From NCBI GenBank assembly GCA_902587165.1, contig CACIKF010000001.1, positions 310,001-374,000 on the forward strand: a DNA stretch of 64,000 nt, written 5' to 3'. The notes below the pieces were generated by a model. The model was not told where the DNA came from. It made no database searches and saw nothing but the letters and a program-made list of their open reading frames with translations. The position numbers and the translations under genes are program-made. Below are positions 45,373-53,618 of this stretch, in pieces. Source of the stretch: Puniceicoccaceae bacterium. Its GTDB lineage: Bacteria; Verrucomicrobiota; Verrucomicrobiia; Opitutales; Coraliomargaritaceae. Position 1 is the first letter of the stretch, and every line of letters starts with the position of its first letter.

Positions 45373-46686
45373 ATGGACATTGCAATTGTCACAGGCGCCG
45401 AGACACCTCTCGGGCTCAGCCTTATCCAACGCTTGGTTCGCCAAGGCTATCGGGTTCATGGGATAGGAAATAACTTTTCCAAAGTTACCTTTGCCGACCC
45501 TCAGTTTTTCGCTCACCCTGTGGACCTGACCGACTTGCCTAGCGTCACTGAGACGCTGGAGAAAATCCTCGAAAAAGAGAGTTCGCTCGATCTTTTGATT
45601 CACGCGATTGATGTCACCCCTGGTGCGGCCTTCGAGAAACTGCCCGTCGGCAATCTCGAAGCCATCCTAAAGATCGGGCTGCTCGGGCCCGTTATGTTGA
45701 CACGTCTCTCCTTGCCCAATCTTCTGCGTTTCCGCGGGCAGTTGATTAACGTCATCCCTGCCAACAAGAGTGGCGCTCCAGCAAGTGCGGTTAATGCTTT
45801 GCTAGAAGGCGGCTTACGCGAGATGAACCGCGCGCTTTTCGACAGCGCCCGCGACGCTGGCCTGCGCGTGACGAATCTGATCCTTCGTCAAAATCCTGAG
45901 CCCGATGCGCTTTCTGTCCAGAGCAGCGAACAGACCCATATCGACCTCGAAGACGTGGCGCGCGTAGTCGAACATTTGCTTGATCCTAGCTTTGCCAACG
46001 TGCCCTCCGAGGTGGTGCTACATCCACGCAGCAGTGCCTACTCTGACCGTGTTCTACCAGAGGTGACCGTGCCCTTAGATCCTTACGCCGAAGTCGTGCT
46101 GCCGCCGACTGCCTACTGTCCGCCCGAGCAGTCAAAAATCCCGACTCAAGAAAAGGCGACAGTTGACCGCACGATTCCGTATACTGACGACGAGATGGAG
46201 GATAAGATTGCCGCTGCCATCGAGGATTTTGAGTCCAATCCACAGATTCATGAGCGTAAGCAGAAGAAGTCCTTACAACAGAACAAGCAGGAGGGCTCTG
46301 AGCCCAGTGGAAAAAATAAGCGCCGTCGAGGCCGACGCCGTGGCGGGCGAAGTCGAAATCGAGACAGAAAGTCGGATCAAGCAGATGACGCACCATCTCA
46401 GGTAAGTCAGAACGGGGACTCCAAGTCAGAGCAGAGCATCCCTAAGTCTGGAGGGAAGGGCTCGAAGCCCAAGCGGAAAGCCAATTCTAAAAAAGAGCCG
46501 ACGAAAAAGGCTACTAAGAAGCTTACGAAGAAAACAGCGACCAAGCCTTCGGCGAGATCTTCTTCTAAAAAAACCGCGAAGAAGGTCGCTGCAAAAAAGG
46601 TGGTAAAAAAGTCGGCCAAGAAAACAGCTGCCAAGAAAACGGCTGCCAAAAAAGCTACGAAAAAGAAAGCAGTGAAGGCGAAATAA
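45373..46686 (+). CDS. SDR-like protein with degenerate active site and histone-H1-like basic tail
   Basis: A 437-residue two-part protein. Residues 1-230 form a Rossmann domain of short-chain dehydrogenase type (AIVTGAETPLGLSLIQRL at the start, DLTDLPSVTETLEKIL, AIDVTPGAAFEKL). Where SDRs have YxxxK, it has ASAVN aligned with Y-x-x-x-K, so both catalytic residues seem lost. An Arg/Gly patch follows (KRRRGRRRGGRSRNRDR, about 316-332). A Lys/Ala tail then runs to the C-terminus (KKTAKK and AAKKT repeats, about 365-437), like histone H1 or AlgP. The ATG at 45373 is preferred over one 12 codons earlier. Nucleic-acid binding by the tail is inferred; function is unknown. Confidence 0.75.
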   Translation: MDIAIVTGAETPLGLSLIQRLVRQGYRVHGIGNNFSKVTFADPQFFAHPVDLTDLPSVTETLEKILEKESSLDLLIHAIDVTPGAAFEKLPVGNLEAILKIGLLGPVMLTRLSLPNLLRFRGQLINVIPANKSGAPASAVNALLEGGLREMNRALFDSARDAGLRVTNLILRQNPEPDALSVQSSEQTHIDLEDVARVVEHLLDPSFANVPSEVVLHPRSSAYSDRVLPEVTVPLDPYAEVVLPPTAYCPPEQSKIPTQEKATVDRTIPYTDDEMEDKIAAAIEDFESNPQIHERKQKKSLQQNKQEGSEPSGKNKRRRGRRRGGRSRNRDRKSDQADDAPSQVSQNGDSKSEQSIPKSGGKGSKPKRKANSKKEPTKKATKKLTKKTATKPSARSSSKKTAKKVAAKKVVKKSAKKTAAKKTAAKKATKKKAVKAK

Positions 46687-46714
46687 TTAGAGTGGCATGT
46701 GTGCTTTCCGCGCC

Positions 46715-47236
46715 TTACTGGGTCAGCACCTCATCGATCGCCTTTATGGCCTTGCAAAGGCGCAGGGGCTGATCTCCGCTGAGCTGGAAATAGGGCAGCT
46801 TGAATTTATCCAAGCTCTTCTTAAACATTGAGTGGAGCTCTTTGCGTGCGCTTGGGCTGTCGCGCTGACCGGGATCATCTTGCCATTCGATGCCATCAGG
46901 GGAGCAGAGTAGGTAGAGCGTATAGTTGCGCTTCAGAAAGGCCTCGTTGACCCAATCAAAAGTGGTTTCAAAGTAGTGTTTGGCGTAGATGATTGAAGAT
47001 AATAAATTGGTGTCGTGGATGACAAAACGTTTCGACTTTGCCCAGCCAGCATCTTCGGCGGCGATCTGTCCGCAGAAGATTTCTTCGAGGTCTGCTTGGA
47101 TTAATTCACGATCGAGTTGGTCAACATAGCCACGCACGAACTCAGTCGTCCAGGGCTCTCCATAGTGGCACGAGAGTGCCTGCGCGAGAGTGCTTTTGCC
47201 CGTGCACTCGGCACCCGTTAAAACGATGCGTTTCAT
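46715..47236 (-). CDS. NadR-type nicotinamide riboside kinase (AAA ATPase)
   Basis: A 173-residue kinase matching the C-terminal domain of NadR. It has Walker A LTGAECTGKSTLAQAL at about 6-21, TEFVRGYVDQL, FVIHDTNLLSSIIYAKHYF, and YLLCSPDGIEWQDDPGQRD near the lid. The adenylyltransferase and helix-turn-helix parts of E. coli NadR are absent, so it should phosphorylate nicotinamide riboside to NMN only. It is 8 bases after pnuC on the same strand, which strongly supports this role. Confidence 0.88.
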   Translation of the reverse strand: MKRIVLTGAECTGKSTLAQALSCHYGEPWTTEFVRGYVDQLDRELIQADLEEIFCGQIAAEDAGWAKSKRFVIHDTNLLSSIIYAKHYFETTFDWVNEAFLKRNYTLYLLCSPDGIEWQDDPGQRDSPSARKELHSMFKKSLDKFKLPYFQLSGDQPLRLCKAIKAIDEVLTQ

Positions 47237-47244
47237 GGCTTAAA

Positions 47245-47841
47245 TTAGGCTGTCTTTTTAATAATCGTCTTCCATTCGGTCCATCCTTTGATGGCCAGAA
47301 AGATGAATGTGATAAATAGAATTACGCTTGGCCAGATAAGGTCGTTAACGAAAAAGCATAGGTAGACTATGTCAGCGAGTATCCAAAAAATCCAGTTTTC
47401 AATATACTTGTGGCTTAGCATCCATTGCGCGGATAGCGCGCATGTGGTCGCGAAGGCGTCATAGTAGGGAAGACGCGCTTCTCCCGTTGATTCCAGTAAA
47501 TATCCTAGCCCCAAGGTGCCCACGCAGATAAATGCCGCTACGATCCAGCGATGCGCCGGTGCGAGATGCGAGATGCGGATCTCGCCACCGCCCTTCTTTG
47601 ATGACGTGGACCACCTAAACCAGCCGTGAGCAGCTACAAAAACGAAAATAACATTCATACCTCCAAAGGCGTAGTAGTTGCCGCGAAAGCTTATATAAAC
47701 GTAGGCGGCATAGCATAAAATGAAGAACGGCCAGGCCAAGACCCTCTCCTTAATACTTAAGTAGACGCCGACAATGCCTGTGATCATAGCGAACCAGTCT
47801 ATGGGACTGATTGCACTGAGCTGTGTTAATAAATGGTCCAT
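47245..47841 (-). CDS. pnuC: Nicotinamide riboside transporter PnuC
   Basis: A 198-residue protein with about seven membrane segments. It has the PnuC signature IDWFAMITGIVGVYLSIKER, YAAYVYISFRGNYYAFGGMN, HGWFRW, the ALSAQWMLSHKYIENWIFW region and a basic C-terminal end. It facilitates uptake of nicotinamide riboside, which the downstream kinase traps by phosphorylation. It lies 9 bases after the Dabb gene in a four-gene minus-strand run. Confidence 0.92.
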   Translation of the reverse strand: MDHLLTQLSAISPIDWFAMITGIVGVYLSIKERVLAWPFFILCYAAYVYISFRGNYYAFGGMNVIFVFVAAHGWFRWSTSSKKGGGEIRISHLAPAHRWIVAAFICVGTLGLGYLLESTGEARLPYYDAFATTCALSAQWMLSHKYIENWIFWILADIVYLCFFVNDLIWPSVILFITFIFLAIKGWTEWKTIIKKTA

Positions 47842-47850
47842 GTGAACGCC

Positions 47851-48150
47851 TTAATCAGCGTCGTAGACTTTGACTTTTAGCCAATGCTCCTTGTGGGCCG
47901 CGATAAAGTTCTGGTGTTTTTCGTGCGCTTGGTAGGCGTCGTGTGCGGGCACGTCTTTCAAGATAACGGTCAGACAAAAGTCGTAGCTGCTGTCGCAAAC
48001 GGGGCGCTCGGCTACGGAGGCAGGTCTACCGATGAAGACCGAATCAGCGTGCTCGATTTCTTTGAGGCTTTCAAGCCCCACGCGGAACTTAGCTCTCTGC
48101 GCGCCGTCGAGGTCTTTGCGTAGCCAGAAGAATACAGTGTGAACCAGCAT
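47851..48150 (-). CDS. Dabb (stress-responsive alpha/beta barrel) family protein
   Basis: A 99-residue ferredoxin-like dimeric barrel protein. It has MLVHTVFFWLRKDLDGAQR at the start, FRVGLESLKEIEHADSVFIGRPA, YDFCLTVILKDVPAHDAYQAHEKHQNF and KVKVYDAD at the end, all typical of the Dabb family. Family members are poorly understood. It is enclosed between thrH (24-base gap) and pnuC (9-base gap), so it is probably cotranscribed with NAD salvage genes, but a direct link is not shown. Confidence 0.85.
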   Translation of the reverse strand: MLVHTVFFWLRKDLDGAQRAKFRVGLESLKEIEHADSVFIGRPASVAERPVCDSSYDFCLTVILKDVPAHDAYQAHEKHQNFIAAHKEHWLKVKVYDAD

Positions 48151-48174
48151 GGCTTGTCGTCGTTTTGGGGTGAG

Positions 48175-48774
48175 TTACAGGATGCCTTCGATGATTTGGC
48201 GAAGCTCAGCATGGGTGCGGGCAACGGGTAGCTCAGGGCGTTCAATAGTGAGTCGCTCGGGTGGGCAATAGAGTGCTCGGTTGTCAGCTACATCGATCAT
48301 TGAGAGGTCGTTGTAAGAATCGCCCGCCGCAAAGGTATCAAATTTGAGCGCCTTGAAGGCTTCGACCGCCTTGCGCTTGTGGTCTTTGAGACGGAGAGCG
48401 TAGTCGGCGATGCGACCCGACTCATCGATTACTAGATCGTGGCAAAAGAGAGTGGGGTGCCCGAGCTTGGCCATGAGGGGCCCTACAAATTGGCGGAAAG
48501 TGTCGGAAAGGATCACTAGGCGCGTCTGCGAGGTGACCCATTCGACGAATTCCGCGGCACCTGGCATCGGATCAAGCGTGCCGATGACTTCCTCGATATC
48601 GGTTAGCTTGAAGCCCTCTCTATCGAGAATGTCCAAGCGGTAACGCATCAGCACGTCGTAGTCTGGTTCATCGCGAGTGGTGCGCCCCAGCGCCTCGATT
48701 CCGGTCTTTTCCGCAAAAGCGATCCAGATTTCGGGAATCAATACTCCCTCTAAGTCGAGACAAACGATATTCAT
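48175..48774 (-). CDS. thrH: ThrH-type phosphoserine phosphatase / homoserine phosphotransferase
   Basis: A 199-residue haloacid-dehalogenase-superfamily phosphatase. Motif I is CLDLEGVLIPEIW, where the second acid of DxD is Glu as in ThrH. Motif II is LVILSDTF, there is a lysine in LRLKDHKRKAV, and motif III is FAAGDSYNDLSMI. ThrH of Pseudomonas dephosphorylates phosphoserine and can pass phosphate to homoserine. It heads the thrH-dabb-pnuC-kinase run and is divergent from secA. Confidence 0.9.
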   Translation of the reverse strand: MNIVCLDLEGVLIPEIWIAFAEKTGIEALGRTTRDEPDYDVLMRYRLDILDREGFKLTDIEEVIGTLDPMPGAAEFVEWVTSQTRLVILSDTFRQFVGPLMAKLGHPTLFCHDLVIDESGRIADYALRLKDHKRKAVEAFKALKFDTFAAGDSYNDLSMIDVADNRALYCPPERLTIERPELPVARTHAELRQIIEGIL

Positions 48775-48849
48775 GCCTTAACCCCGTCAGAAAGCTCTCC
48801 AGAGTCAACCCCTTATGATTGTAGTACACACTTGCCACTCATTGGCTCG

Positions 48850-48878
48850 TTGACCATTTTCTCCAACTTTCGTATTCT
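48850..48878 (+). promoter_or_regulatory. Promoter of secA
   Basis: TTGACC (48850-48855, 5 of 6) and TATTCT (48873-48878, 4 of 6) are separated by exactly 17 bases. This predicts a start near 48885 and a leader of about 57 bases before the secA ATG. Confidence 0.55.
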
Positions 48879-48941
48879 GGGTGTCCTCTTTGAATCCGCA
48901 ATGCACGCAAATCTCATTTCCCAACGCAGTTAATAGGTCTA

Positions 48942-51900
48942 ATGATCTCCTCCATACTAAAAAAATTCTCCGGCCGTCACTATGGTAAATACCTAAAAAA
49001 GTGCCAGCCCATCATCGAGAGCATAAACGCCATCGAGCTCGAGTATCAGTCGCTCTCCGATGCGCAGCTTCGCGCGAAGACGACTGAGTTCATGAAGCGC
49101 AATCAGGAGGGTGGCGAGAGTCTCGACGATCTTTTGCCCGAAGCCTTCGCTGCAGTAAAGAGTGCTGCCCGCAGGATGTGTGGCCAGTCCTACGATGTTT
49201 GCGACCACCAACTGCCTTGGGAAATGGTCCATTACGACGTTCAATTTATCGGTGGCATTACGCTCCACGAAAAACGTATCGCGGAAATGGCAACCGGTGA
49301 GGGCAAGACCCTTGTCTCGACATGCCCACTATACCTCAACGCATTGACAGGCCGCAATTGCCAGCTCGTCACGGTGAATGACTACCTTGCCCGCCGTGAC
49401 TCCGAGTGGATGGGCCACCTCTTCCGTTTCCTCGGGCTGACTGTGGGTTGTATCCAAAACTCGATGGACCCGCAGTCGCGCCGTGAGATGTATGCCTGCA
49501 ACATCACCTACGGCACCGCCTCTGAGTTTGGCTTCGACTACCTGCGCGATAACGGGATGACTAGTCGCAAGGAAGACCAGGTTCAGCGCGACCATTACTT
49601 CTGTATCATTGACGAAGTCGACTCCATCCTCGTCGACGAAGCGCGCACGCCGCTCATTATTTCGGGTCCGATGCAGGATGACAACCCGCTGCCCTTTAAC
49701 GAAGTAAAACCTTCCATCCGGAATCTATTTTCTAAGCAGCAAGCCTTTTGTAACAAGCTCGTCGCGGAGGCTAAAAAAGTTTTGGAAGACGAGAGTTCTA
49801 GCGAAGAGGACAAACATGCCGCCGTAGCCAGTCTCTACCAAGTAAAACTCGGCATGCCGAAGAATAAGCAGTTCCACCGCCTGAACGAGGTACCTGCCTT
49901 CCGCCGCGAGGTCGATAAGTTCGACCTTGAGATGAATAGCGACTTTAACAAAGAGCAGCGCTATGCGCTCAAAGAAGAGCTCTACTATGTGATCGACGAA
50001 AAGCAGCAACAGGCCGATCTCACTGAGAGGGGTCGCACCCTTATGAGCCCCGATGATCCAGACGCCTTCATGCTGCCCGATCTGCCTACCCAGTTTATCG
50101 AGATCGATAAGCAGGAAAATCTCTCCGCTGAGGCGAAACAAAATGCCAAGTTAGAGGCCGAAACTTTTTTCCAGGCCACGAGCGAACGTATTCACTGTAT
50201 CAGTCAGTTGCTCCGCGCCTACAGCCTCTACGAGCGTGATAAGGAATACGTTGTGCAAGCTGGTAAGGTCAACATCGTCGACCCAAATACTGGTCGCGTC
50301 ATGCCCGGGCGACGCTGGTCAGACGGCCTCCACCAAGCGGTTGAAGCCAAGGAGAATTGCACCATCGAAAAAGAGACTAAGACTTATGCCACGGTTACGA
50401 TTCAGAACTATTTTCGGATGTATGATAAGTTGGCCGGTATGACGGGGACGGCAGAGACGGAAGCCTCCGAGTTCAACGAAATTTACGGCCTCAGCGTCAT
50501 GGTTATTCCGACGAATAAACCTAATGTACGTGTTGATCTGAATGACGTTGTGTTCAAGACACGTCGGGAAAAATTCAACGCTGTGATTGAGACGATTCAA
50601 GAGGCTAACAAAGAAGGTCAGCCCGTCCTCGTGGGGACTGCCTCGGTCGAAGCTTCCGAGTTGCTCTCTCGTATGCTCAAACGTAACAAAATTGTGCACA
50701 GTGTTTTGAACGCAAAGTTTCACGCGCAAGAGGCCGAGATCGTGGCCAAAGCTGGTCAGAAAGGTGCGGTCACCATCGCTACCAACATGGCTGGACGCGG
50801 CACTGATATTAAGCTCGGTCAAGGCGTTGCCGAACTGGGAGGCCTCTTCGTGATCGGTACTGAGCGACACGAGTCCCGACGAATTGACCGTCAGCTTCGT
50901 GGGCGTTGCGCCCGCCAGGGTGACCCTGGCCTCTCTAAGTGCTTCGTCTCGCTAGAAGACGACCTCATGCGTCTCTTCGCCGATGCAGGCCCCATTTCTC
51001 GTTTTCTCGAAAAATCCATGGTCGAGGGCGAAGAGCTCGAGCACCCTGCGCTCAATTGGTCGATTGAAAATGCGCAGAAGAAGGTCGAGCAGCAGAATTT
51101 CTCCATGCGTAAACGGCTCCTCCAGTTCGACGATGTACTCAATACGCAGCGCGAGGTTATCTACGGACTACGTAATGATGCAATCCATTCAGAAACGCCT
51201 CGTGAAATCGTGTTCGAGATGATAGAGGAAGAGCTCGAAGAGCGCCTCAACGAACTAGATGAGGCCAAGGCCAGCGACACCGAAGGGATGGATCGCTTTC
51301 TTGGCTGGCTTAATGCTTACTTTCCGATTTCGCTCAAGTCCGAGGAGATTGAAGCCCTCGACGCGCTAGCGCAGCACGAATTTATTCTCGCTAAGATCAA
51401 CGAAGCTTATGATCAACGCGAAGAGTTTGAAGAGCAAGAAGCCCTTATCGGCCTCGAACGCTATCTCATCATTCGCTCTCTTGATCGCCGTTGGCAGGAT
51501 CACCTGACCGAAATGGAAGAGCTGCGCCGAAGCGTGAATCTTCGCAGCTATGGGCAGAAGGATCCGCTTAACGAATACAAGAGCGAAGCTTATGTCTTCT
51601 TCCAAGAATTGATGACAAATGTGCGCACAGAGATTTGTAATTCAGTGTTCCGTAGCGCGACGAGCCAAGAAGCCTTTAGCAACATGCTCGCTCGTATGTC
51701 TAAAGTCGCTCAAGTAGCAGGGCCGGGCACTGGCATGGGGCAAGATGCTAGCGCACTGACTGCTGCCGCTGGCCAGCCTCAAGCTGGCGCAGCCCCTGGA
51801 AAGCCAGTCGAACTTCCAAAGGTAGAACCGATACGTCGTGAACTGCCCAAGGTTGGTCGCAATGATATTGTGACTATTCGTAAGGGCCCTGAAGAGAAGA

Positions 51901-51965
51901 CTCTCAAGTTTAAAAAAGCCGAAGCCATGATCCAAAACGATGGTTGGGATCTCGTGCAAAAGTAG
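48942..51965 (+). CDS. secA: Preprotein translocase ATPase SecA
   Basis: Drives Sec-dependent export. The 1007-residue protein has Walker [11 protein letters not shown], Walker B in [22 protein letters not shown], and [12 protein letters not shown]-type motifs in NBD2 ([40 protein letters not shown]). Scaffold and wing domains are complete ([33 protein letters not shown]). An insertion of about 100-150 residues with several Lys/Glu-rich helices splits the usual SGP...Y region (about 250-370), as in other PVC/Bacteroidota SecA. The C-terminus ends [20 protein letters not shown] and has no Cys-rich zinc motif. No Shine-Dalgarno is obvious. Confidence 0.96.
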   Translation: MISSILKKFSGRHYGKYLKKCQPIIESINAIELEYQSLSDAQLRAKTTEFMKRNQEGGESLDDLLPEAFAAVKSAARRMCGQSYDVCDHQLPWEMVHYDVQFIGGITLHEKRIAEMATGEGKTLVSTCPLYLNALTGRNCQLVTVNDYLARRDSEWMGHLFRFLGLTVGCIQNSMDPQSRREMYACNITYGTASEFGFDYLRDNGMTSRKEDQVQRDHYFCIIDEVDSILVDEARTPLIISGPMQDDNPLPFNEVKPSIRNLFSKQQAFCNKLVAEAKKVLEDESSSEEDKHAAVASLYQVKLGMPKNKQFHRLNEVPAFRREVDKFDLEMNSDFNKEQRYALKEELYYVIDEKQQQADLTERGRTLMSPDDPDAFMLPDLPTQFIEIDKQENLSAEAKQNAKLEAETFFQATSERIHCISQLLRAYSLYERDKEYVVQAGKVNIVDPNTGRVMPGRRWSDGLHQAVEAKENCTIEKETKTYATVTIQNYFRMYDKLAGMTGTAETEASEFNEIYGLSVMVIPTNKPNVRVDLNDVVFKTRREKFNAVIETIQEANKEGQPVLVGTASVEASELLSRMLKRNKIVHSVLNAKFHAQEAEIVAKAGQKGAVTIATNMAGRGTDIKLGQGVAELGGLFVIGTERHESRRIDRQLRGRCARQGDPGLSKCFVSLEDDLMRLFADAGPISRFLEKSMVEGEELEHPALNWSIENAQKKVEQQNFSMRKRLLQFDDVLNTQREVIYGLRNDAIHSETPREIVFEMIEEELEERLNELDEAKASDTEGMDRFLGWLNAYFPISLKSEEIEALDALAQHEFILAKINEAYDQREEFEEQEALIGLERYLIIRSLDRRWQDHLTEMEELRRSVNLRSYGQKDPLNEYKSEAYVFFQELMTNVRTEICNSVFRSATSQEAFSNMLARMSKVAQVAGPGTGMGQDASALTAAAGQPQAGAAPGKPVELPKVEPIRRELPKVGRNDIVTIRKGPEEKTLKFKKAEAMIQNDGWDLVQK

Positions 51966-52033
51966 TATGAAGCAAGGGCATCTTGCCAGCGCTTAATGCC
52001 TTCTTTGGAGCGCTTCGCCTAAAATTGCTTACA

Positions 52034-52345
52034 TTAACTTTTGTTCCTGTAGCTGCCAGGTTGCTTGCTCTTGGCTCGTCGCTTTAAAAAGAGCGGCAAG
52101 ATCTTCTGCTCGATAAAGTCAAAGGCGGCGTGTAGTCCATCTGTTTCATAGACGCCGCCGATTTCGGCTTCCATTGAAGTGGGCTCACCGAGGGAGGCGA
52201 GGAATTGGTTTGAGGTTATCTGGATGAAGACCTCGGCGCGCTCCTTCGTAGAGATGTCTGTTTGCTTTAATATCCACTCGCGCGCGAAAAGAGCTAAGAC
52301 AGCATCGCCGATCCAAGCTTTTGTCCGTTTGTCCTCTTCTGTCAT
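52034..52345 (-). CDS. Mini-RNase III-like single-domain protein
   Basis: A 103-residue protein with KAWIGDAVLALFAREWIL at residues 9-26, which matches the RNase III signature helix (LGDAVL) and is closest in size to Mini-III (MrnC-like) proteins. A variable helix and TDGLHAAFDFIEQKILPLF follow, where the second catalytic helix (EA-x-x-G) would lie. The glutamate expected there appears to be His 72, so catalytic activity is doubtful. There is no dsRNA-binding domain and the tail is Lys/Arg-rich. It lies between secA (convergent) and clpP (same strand, 101-base gap). Confidence 0.6.
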   Translation of the reverse strand: MTEEDKRTKAWIGDAVLALFAREWILKQTDISTKERAEVFIQITSNQFLASLGEPTSMEAEIGGVYETDGLHAAFDFIEQKILPLFLKRRAKSKQPGSYRNKS

Positions 52346-52446
52346 TTAAAATGGCTATTGGCGCGCGGGCCGCTCTCGTAGCTTAGTGATAGATGCCAAC
52401 CGACTCAAATTGGCTTCACTATTTTGCGAAGCAATAAACGGAGCGG

Positions 52447-53025
52447 TTAAATTTTTTCGACAATACCGTCAGCTAGGCCGTATTTGATGGCTTCGTCTGC
52501 AGTCATGTAAAAGTCGCGGTCGGTGTCCTTTTGGATCTTTTCGAGCGGCTGTCCAGAGGACTCGGCGAGGATGGCGTTTAGCTCGTCGCGGAGGCGCTCC
52601 ATCTCTTGGGCCTGGATGTGTATGTCGACGGCGACGGCGACCATCTGGCCAGAAATGAGTGGTTGGTGGATGAGCACCCGAGAGTGCGGGTAGAGGAAGC
52701 GCTTACCTTTATCTGCACCGCAGAGGAGAATCGAGCCCATGCTGGCAGCCATACCCGTGACGACGACTTTGATAGGCGAGCTAATCAACTTCATTGTATC
52801 ATACACGGCCATACCTGCAGTGATGGAACCGCCAGGGGTGTTGATGTAAAAAGTGATCTCCTTACCGGGCGCATCCATTTCTAGATAAAGGAGCTTCTCC
52901 GTGACATCGCGTGCCGATTTGTCGGACACTTCGCCCCAAAGAAAGACTTTACGCTCTTTGAGGAAGGTCTCTTGGATTTTGATGGATTTCTCTTCTTTGT
53001 CTTTCGACTTATCTTTATCGGCCAT
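52447..53025 (-). CDS. clpP: ATP-dependent Clp protease proteolytic subunit
   Basis: A 192-residue serine protease subunit. The catalytic Ser is in VTGMAASMGSILL, His in PHSRVLIHQP and Asp in KDTDRDFYM. The N-terminus is unusually charged (about 1-20, Lys/Asp/Glu) and replaces the normal short propeptide and axial loop. No clpX or tig gene is adjacent, so it may be an additional ClpP paralogue rather than the housekeeping one. An ATPase partner must be encoded elsewhere. Confidence 0.92.
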   Translation of the reverse strand: MADKDKSKDKEEKSIKIQETFLKERKVFLWGEVSDKSARDVTEKLLYLEMDAPGKEITFYINTPGGSITAGMAVYDTMKLISSPIKVVVTGMAASMGSILLCGADKGKRFLYPHSRVLIHQPLISGQMVAVAVDIHIQAQEMERLRDELNAILAESSGQPLEKIQKDTDRDFYMTADEAIKYGLADGIVEKI

Positions 53026-53103
53026 AGGGAATTTGTGTTTAAATAAAACTAAAGTATTAGGAGAGCACAGCTAGCGCAGGTTTCAAGCAGGGACTGAAAT
53101 GAA

Positions 53104-53547
53104 TTAACCTTCAATCTTGGTGACGCGACGCTCGTGTCGACCGCCTTCGAAGTCTGCGTCTAGCCAGATACCGATGATCTTTAAGGCTAAGGCTTCAGGG
53201 ACGGGGCGGGCGCCTATGGAGATGCAGTTGGCCTTGTTATGAGTCTTAGTCGCATTCGCTGACCACTCATCCCAGCAGAGACCGCAGCGAACGCCCTTAA
53301 CCTTGTTGGCTACCATGGCTTCGCCGTTGCCAGAGCCACCGAGCACGATCCCGCAGTCAGCTTGGCCAGATGCAATTGCTTCGGCGGCGGGGCGGATGAA
53401 ATCTGGGTAGTCGCAGGATTCGTCGGAGTCACAACCAAAGTCGATGACAGTGTGTCCGCGTTGTTTCAAGAAAGCGATGATCGGTGCCTTGAGTGGAAAG
53501 CCCGCATGGTCGGTGCCGATGGAAATAGTGAGGGGGTTAGCTGACAT
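53104..53547 (-). CDS. rpiB: Ribose 5-phosphate isomerase B
   Basis: Interconverts ribose 5-phosphate and ribulose 5-phosphate. The 147-residue protein starts at ATG 53547 (MSANPLTISIGTDHAGFPLK); an upstream in-frame ATG is not supported by the family. It has DFGCDS, DYPDF and the active-site loop CGIVLGGSGNGEAMVANKVKG. The loop carries GGSGNGE with Glu 76 and no cysteine at the position used by E. coli RpiB, so it belongs to the actinobacterial (Mycobacterium-like) type that uses Glu as base. It precedes no other pentose gene; an MFS gene lies 71 bases upstream on the same strand. Confidence 0.9.
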   Translation of the reverse strand: MSANPLTISIGTDHAGFPLKAPIIAFLKQRGHTVIDFGCDSDESCDYPDFIRPAAEAIASGQADCGIVLGGSGNGEAMVANKVKGVRCGLCWDEWSANATKTHNKANCISIGARPVPEALALKIIGIWLDADFEGGRHERRVTKIEG

Positions 53548-53618
53548 TGTGTGGAAGATAAAGCGGTAGATTTTGCCCAGAGCAATACGTAATCTTTTAA
53601 TTTGAGGCAACAGAGAGT

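Noticed and set aside
52346-52446. tRNA-like phrase (GTAGCTTAGTGATAGA) between the RNase III-like gene and clpP
   Set aside because: The rest of the cloverleaf, including acceptor stem and T-loop, is not present.
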